Shown: one piece after another, positions 59,346-64,000 of the stretch | Layout of the letters: each line of letters starts with the position of its first letter | How positions within the stretch are numbered: the first letter of the stretch is position 1 | Virus record (IMG/VR): IMGVR_UViG_3300025930_000008 | Span: 43,023-107,022 of that record | Strand: one strand, 5' to 3' | Source: a virus | DNA: 64,000 bases | Program-made: the position numbers and the translations under genes | The notes under the pieces: generated by a model | Told to the model about the DNA's origin: nothing | Seen by the model: the letters and a program-made list of their open reading frames with translations, nothing else | The model's database searches: none

Positions 59346-62300
59346 TTACTTATCCTCTTGGTCCACGACGAGATATAGCTGGTCATTTTCAAGCTCTAGC
59401 TCTTCTTGGAAATCTTCATCCTCGTAGCCCCTGCGAACCTCATGCGGAACACTGATTACCTGCTCATCATCAAAGGCTGCGATAAGTTCGTCGTTATTCG
59501 TAATAACTTGTTTATATAAATCTACAGGGGAAAAATAAATTTCGGTGCTACTATAAACCAGATTCGCCTGTGTTTGAGTCAAGTTCAGGACCGTAGACTC
59601 GCCATACAAATTTGGTCCAAGGAATTCTGTAATCTGCGTAGTGTGAATAAGTCCCTCGTAATTCACTGAAAGTACCTGCGAAGTGTCGATTCGCTGGAAT
59701 AGCGACCCACTCTTGTCTATTACTTCTACAATAATCGGAGTTCTCCGCAGGAACAGCGTGCCTTTCGATGCCAAAGGCGGCATAAGGGCGACTGCGACTA
59801 TGTAATCGGACTCTCCGGTAAGGGACAGGATTCCATAGTATTCAGATGCACCAATGGCAATGGCTTCTGAATCTCCAACCAACGCGGCAGAGCCGTGGGT
59901 TATGCGAGTTGACGCCGTGGAGAAAACTGTGGCAGCGTCAAACCCGGCTTGGGCTGTCACTAGGCGTACTGGCGTACCCGATGCATTGCCCATGCCGCTC
60001 ATAGTCAATTGACCAAACTTCAAACCAGTGCCCTGCGCCGTGATACTTGTCTGTCCAGACATTGACACACTGGTAGATTGAATACGTGTGCCATTGACTG
60101 TCAAAGTGGTAGCACCACTGAGGGTCGCGCTGCCCGTGGCTGTCCTTAGTCCAGCGGCTACAAGAGTGGACGCACCAGAAACAGACGTAGATGCGAGCCT
60201 TTGAACAAATGGAACGGCTGTCAAACTACTCTGTGCTGTCAGGTCGGCAGAACCAAATGCTTGACCCGTGAAGGTGATAAGCATGGTACTGGCACCGGTC
60301 AACGCTACTGTGCTTGCAAATGTGGCCTGACCGGTGGCGCTGAAAGTAGAAGCTGCGGTCAATGCGCTTCCACTTTGTTGCACCCGAGTACCGGCGACTG
60401 TCAAAGTAGACTGATTGACCCCCTCGAACAATTGGAAATTGTCCATGTGCAGACCGGTGTTTGTAGCTACGCCACCGCCACCACGCACACCTGGGAAACC
60501 ATTGGCTGTGACAGTTGTTGTGAATGGGCCAATGGCAAGCGCTCCGTCTAGAAGCGCTGATACCTGATTACCGACTGCACGCAATGTTACTCGTACAGTT
60601 TGTCCAACGCTAAGACTTGCTGTGGTGCTGCCAAGCAATGTATTCGTACCATTGACAAACTGGTATAGCTCCCAGAGGTTGTTCGCCCCGTTGTAACGAA
60701 CGTGCAGCATTGTGTTCAACGTAGAACTGGCACGCGATATCGGGCCGCTAGAGCCAAGCAATGTCTTGACGTTCATGTCCAATGACACGTCATGGTCAGC
60801 GCTATTAGGTAGTTTGTTGAGATAATGGACGGCAATACCTGCCGCCGTACGCACTTCGCCCAGGGCGGTGATAGAATGCGATCCACTTGTGAACAGCGTA
60901 TGTTCTATCCATCCGAACCCGCTGTCACTGACGTGATTCTCTAGCAGTACACCACTAGTGTCAGTGAACGAATCCGAGGCGATGATTTGTCCATTGCCTC
61001 CAAGCGTCAATACGCCGCTCAATACTCCCTGGCCCGCCGCTCCAAGCGTAGTAGCACCGGAGAGTGAGAGGGCACCATTGAGGAATTTAGTTCCTGCGAC
61101 AGTGAGAGTTGTTGCCCCTGAAAATGTGGCGCTAGTTTGCTGTACGCGAGTACCAACTGCGGTTAGAGAACTGTCGCCAGCTAATGTCGCGCTACTATTC
61201 TGTTGCCTAGTGCCTTGTACGATGACAGTGCTATCACCAGCAAGCGTGGCGGCTCCACGCAGTTCTTTGGTAGCGGCAACAGTGACAGAAGTTTGACCCG
61301 ATGGTGCAGCCGTAGCATTGGCTGTATAGAAGCCAGTAGCAGCGAGAGTTGTAGCACCAGAGAGAGATGCAGTGCCAACGATGTATTTATTGCCAACGGC
61401 GGTAAGGGTGGAGTCGCCAGCTAGAGTAGCTGAGGCATTTTGTACACGGGTACCGGCGACAGTAAGAGTGGTCGCTCCAGACAGAGAGGCTGAGCCTACA
61501 TAATTACCTTGGGCCGCTGCTGTGAGGGTGGTTTGACCACTAGGCGCAGTAGACCCCTGCTGAATTCTTGTACCGGCTACTGTGAGAGTAGTTTGTCCAC
61601 TGAGCGAGGCGCTACCCGATTGAGTGAGTTGTCCAGTGGCGGTGAGTGTCGTAGCACCGCTTGGAGCAGAGACACCGTGCCATTCAACGGCAACAGGTAC
61701 GTTAACTTGGTCAACAAGTAGCGCAATACCAAGGCCACCAACTATTTCAATCGAAGTTGAAGTGATGCCCGCTATATTGGCTGTACTAGTCTGATTAGTC
61801 CAGTTTGTAGCATCAGGACTAGTGTCATAGAAGGTCGTACCCCCTGATTCTCGGAGGCGCATGTAAAGCATGTTGGTAGCATTATATGTTGCGCTTCCAA
61901 TTGATGCACCATTCTTATAGAAGATAATACCAGTGCCAGTATCTCCACCAAATGACATGGTATTGGCACCGGCACGAATACCTACAGTTGGGGCTTCACC
62001 AAGGGTAAACGCCCCATTCCAGCCACTAGTAATCTTGAAAATTACATAGCTATTCGTGAAGTCATATGTATTCCGTGAACTAGTTCCGCCGCTACCAAAG
62101 GCTTGCAGAGCGTTGCCCTGAATAGAATCAAGGCTAGTCCAAATAGCAGTATTGGGCGCGCTGCCATTTGTTCCGGTGAATGGGTCATATACGGTTTCAA
62201 TCTTGCTTTCAGAAACCGGAGCCGCACCACTGACAGTCTCAGCCTTATAAGCTACAATGGCATTAGACCACAGCGCTGAGCTAGATAGTGTGCCGGTGTC

Positions 62301-62927
62301 CTGATAGCTACCGGCAGCAACGTTTAGCTGTTCATCAACGGCAAGGCCCTTAGAACCATTGTTTACGTCGTCAATCTCTGTCCAGGCTCCACCAGGCGTG
62401 TGAGCTACTGTTGTGAGGTTATAACCGGTGCCACCGAGAACAAGGTCCGAATAGCTTGTAGTGATGGTGCCTGACGCCGGGGTGGTGCTTGTACCCTTAC
62501 CCGTGTTACTTGAGGCATCAGCCCAACCGCTTGCTGCCAAACCATTGTAGTGATATGCGGTCATCAAGCGGTGCGTAACAGCACTGCTTGTGGTCATCGT
62601 TATGGTCTGACCGGCTGTTAACTGCGTCGTGACCTTGGCTGAGGCGAACGCAGAATAAGCACCCGTGGCGTTACCATCGTCAGCGATAACGTCGGTCGTA
62701 TAAGTATTGCCCGCCTGGTCCGCGCAGGTGACCGTAACTCCCAGGGCACCTGAGTAACCCATACCAACGATGATATGGTCGCCCACCGGTACGTTAGAAG
62801 GCAGCGTGATGGTCAGTGTGGTACCACTGACCGCAGAGGTGGTTGGCGTAGCCTTTTGTACGCGGGTGATGGTAGCAGGATGAGTGCCACCAGTAGCCGC
62901 AGAGCGTAGTAGGAGTAGCAAAGACAT
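59346..62927 (-). CDS. Large repeat protein, virion surface candidate
   Basis: 1193 aa. Begins MSLLLLLRSAATGG, then beta domains including a lectin-like part (about 260-420). Ten or more tandem 20-residue repeats of the form GSATLSGATTLTVAGTRVQQ occupy about 425-640; a second jelly-roll (about 640-840) is followed by a further repeat block (about 840-1040). The C-terminus is acidic. Such rods usually decorate capsids or form fibres. Position among head-proximal genes favours a head or neck fibre. Confidence 0.75.
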   Translation of the reverse strand: MSLLLLLRSAATGGTHPATITRVQKATPTTSAVSGTTLTITLPSNVPVGDHIIVGMGYSGALGVTVTCADQAGNTYTTDVIADDGNATGAYSAFASAKVTTQLTAGQTITMTTSSAVTHRLMTAYHYNGLAASGWADASSNTGKGTSTTPASGTITTSYSDLVLGGTGYNLTTVAHTPGGAWTEIDDVNNGSKGLAVDEQLNVAAGSYQDTGTLSSSALWSNAIVAYKAETVSGAAPVSESKIETVYDPFTGTNGSAPNTAIWTSLDSIQGNALQAFGSGGTSSRNTYDFTNSYVIFKITSGWNGAFTLGEAPTVGIRAGANTMSFGGDTGTGIIFYKNGASIGSATYNATNMLYMRLRESGGTTFYDTSPDATNWTNQTSTANIAGITSTSIEIVGGLGIALLVDQVNVPVAVEWHGVSAPSGATTLTATGQLTQSGSASLSGQTTLTVAGTRIQQGSTAPSGQTTLTAAAQGNYVGSASLSGATTLTVAGTRVQNASATLAGDSTLTAVGNKYIVGTASLSGATTLAATGFYTANATAAPSGQTSVTVAATKELRGAATLAGDSTVIVQGTRQQNSSATLAGDSSLTAVGTRVQQTSATFSGATTLTVAGTKFLNGALSLSGATTLGAAGQGVLSGVLTLGGNGQIIASDSFTDTSGVLLENHVSDSGFGWIEHTLFTSGSHSITALGEVRTAAGIAVHYLNKLPNSADHDVSLDMNVKTLLGSSGPISRASSTLNTMLHVRYNGANNLWELYQFVNGTNTLLGSTTASLSVGQTVRVTLRAVGNQVSALLDGALAIGPFTTTVTANGFPGVRGGGGVATNTGLHMDNFQLFEGVNQSTLTVAGTRVQQSGSALTAASTFSATGQATFASTVALTGASTMLITFTGQAFGSADLTAQSSLTAVPFVQRLASTSVSGASTLVAAGLRTATGSATLSGATTLTVNGTRIQSTSVSMSGQTSITAQGTGLKFGQLTMSGMGNASGTPVRLVTAQAGFDAATVFSTASTRITHGSAALVGDSEAIAIGASEYYGILSLTGESDYIVAVALMPPLASKGTLFLRRTPIIVEVIDKSGSLFQRIDTSQVLSVNYEGLIHTTQITEFLGPNLYGESTVLNLTQTQANLVYSSTEIYFSPVDLYKQVITNNDELIAAFDDEQVISVPHEVRRGYEDEDFQEELELENDQLYLVVDQEDK
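61020..61660 (-). repeat. Tandem 60-bp coding repeats
   Basis: DNA period of 60 bp encoding 20-aa units (consensus SGATTLTVAGT in the core). Units have diverged, with third-position and conservative changes, so the repeats are old. A second block lies at about 59800-60400. Confidence 0.8.
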
Positions 62928-62950
62928 ATGCTACTCTTTATATACCTGAG

Positions 62951-63502
62951 TTAGCGTGGAACGCCGTATACGCTAATGTAGGAACCGGTCAGGAGGCTCA
63001 CTGAACCCCCACCGTCCATCGCTACGCACTGAGCCTCAGCGTTATTCCACCAGTTGCCACAAACTACGTCTAGTGATCCGTGCGCAGAGGCAGCGGTAGT
63101 CGGGTTCTGAGCCGTGTAGGTCGCCGTACGAGAATCAATGAATTTAGGATCGGTAGTGGGGTTCCAAATCATATGCTGACCACGACGACCAAAGGTCGTA
63201 GCCACGTTGGCTACAGCAAAACCATTAGTCGAAGCCGTGCTTGTGGTTGTACCAACCGTCGCACCACCGGCAATAAACCGGGCAGTAATCGAACCGTAGT
63301 TAGCACCGGTGTCCACAGTAGAAGCTGTGCCTAGCTGAATGCGCGCGATACCACCGCCGGACGTATATCCGGCGATATAGTGGTAAACAAAAAGCCATTC
63401 ATATCCCGGACCAAAGACAATGGTAGGCGTAGTCGTATTGCTTGAGGCAAGCGGAGTAGTCTTTCCCAGGAACTTGGCCCCTGAGGGGAAAAACATAGGC
63501 AT
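62951..63502 (-). CDS. Structural protein, decoration candidate
   Basis: 183 aa, beta-rich and Gly/Thr/Ser-rich (ASSNTTTPTIVFGPGYEWLFVYHYIAGY). No cysteine pattern beyond two single residues. Starts TAATG-coupled to the partial gene. Composition suits a small virion surface protein; no family recognised. Confidence 0.65.
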   Translation of the reverse strand: MPMFFPSGAKFLGKTTPLASSNTTTPTIVFGPGYEWLFVYHYIAGYTSGGGIARIQLGTASTVDTGANYGSITARFIAGGATVGTTTSTASTNGFAVANVATTFGRRGQHMIWNPTTDPKFIDSRTATYTAQNPTTAASAHGSLDVVCGNWWNNAEAQCVAMDGGGSVSLLTGSYISVYGVPR

Positions 63503-64000
63503 TATGCAGTTAGCTCCGTGACGTTAGCTCCGCTACCACCGGTGGCTGACCAAATACCATCTACGATGCCCGTATAGATTGGGTCGTCTGGTAACTCCCA
63601 AAATCCATTGGGCGGAATCATGGCGGTAAAACTTGTTGTTGTGGTGGCTGTAGCCCCTAGCTTCACAAAGAGGTTATTGGTCCCAGCGTTGAAAACGTAA
63701 AGAGCCTTACGATTGGCATTAGCTGCCTTGAGCGTGACGTTAGAAGCGCTGGCCGCAACGTTGGTTACCGCAGAGGTAGTGGCTGCCTGACCGGTTACCG
63801 TGGCTGCTACATTTGGCTCAAAAGGATAGGTACCAGCTACAATAACAACGTTAGCCGTACCAGAGGTCCAAGCCGTAGCCCTTACTCGGAAATAACTTAG
63901 CCCCGGAGCGCCAGTAGTCCAGGCGCGTAGGGTATTAGCAGTTAGAACACCAGAGGTAGTCTCAGCTATTACAGAATCTTCGCGGACGACACTAACCGGG
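63502..64000 (-). CDS. Partial structural protein at right edge
   Basis: C-terminal 165 residues, continuing beyond the window. Beta-rich, Ala/Thr/Val-rich (ATVTGQAATTSAVTNVAASA) with a final PPNGFWELPDDPIYTG segment typical of small phage surface proteins. Stop TAA overlaps the next ATG (TAATG). Confidence 0.7.
   Translation of the reverse strand, partial: PVSVVREDSVIAETTSGVLTANTLRAWTTGAPGLSYFRVRATAWTSGTANVVIVAGTYPFEPNVAATVTGQAATTSAVTNVAASASNVTLKAANANRKALYVFNAGTNNLFVKLGATATTTTSFTAMIPPNGFWELPDDPIYTGIVDGIWSATGGSGANVTELTA

Overview
This window is part of a large, roughly 50% GC, tailed-phage genome with a contractile tail (a myovirus). The tail sheath, tail tube, baseplate J and gp25-like wedge genes show the tail type. 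Terminase, portal and major capsid are not in the window and probably lie beyond the right edge. The host cannot be read directly. ThyX, a class II ribonucleotide reductase, apparent leaderless starts and a tmRNA tag ending FALAA would all fit an actinobacterial host, but this is inference.

Region 1 (1-5270, minus strand) is a tRNA array. It holds 18 tRNA or tRNA-like genes, one complete tmRNA (tag ADTHTFALAA) and a set of very small protein genes packed between the RNAs. Several of these start 0-3 nt after a tRNA/tmRNA 3' end, and several have stop codons inside, or touching, the next tRNA. TTGACA-type promoters, many hairpins, a terminator beside tRNA-Arg and at least one candidate structured RNA lie among them. 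Region 2 (5273-7064, minus) is the class II ribonucleotide reductase, whose likely ribosome-binding site is buried in a 10-bp hairpin.

Region 3 (7298-26316, plus) is a tightly overlapped replication, recombination and nucleotide module: helicase loader, DnaB-like helicase, DNA methyltransferase, ThyX, primase, a candidate ssDNA-binding protein, RNase H, PHP-type DNA polymerase III alpha, RecA-like recombinase, two PD-(D/E)XK-like nucleases, RuvC-like resolvase, a sigma region-4-like protein and an SNF2-type helicase. Many small zinc-ribbon and hypothetical proteins sit between them.

Region 4 (26313-64000, minus) is the virion module, read from right to left: unknown structural proteins, a 1193-aa repeat protein, four head-tail connector candidates, sheath, tube, tail assembly chaperones with a -1 frameshift, tape measure, two peptidoglycan-degrading hub proteins, a 1502-aa modular fibre, a run of small jelly-roll-like proteins, gp25-like wedge, baseplate J, gpI-like protein and several distal tail or receptor-binding candidates. 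One plus-strand gene (53298-53633), with a near-consensus promoter whose predicted start falls on its ATG, interrupts this block.

The window therefore combines a translation-supplementing RNA array, self-sufficient DNA and dNTP synthesis, and a complex cell-wall-penetrating contractile tail.
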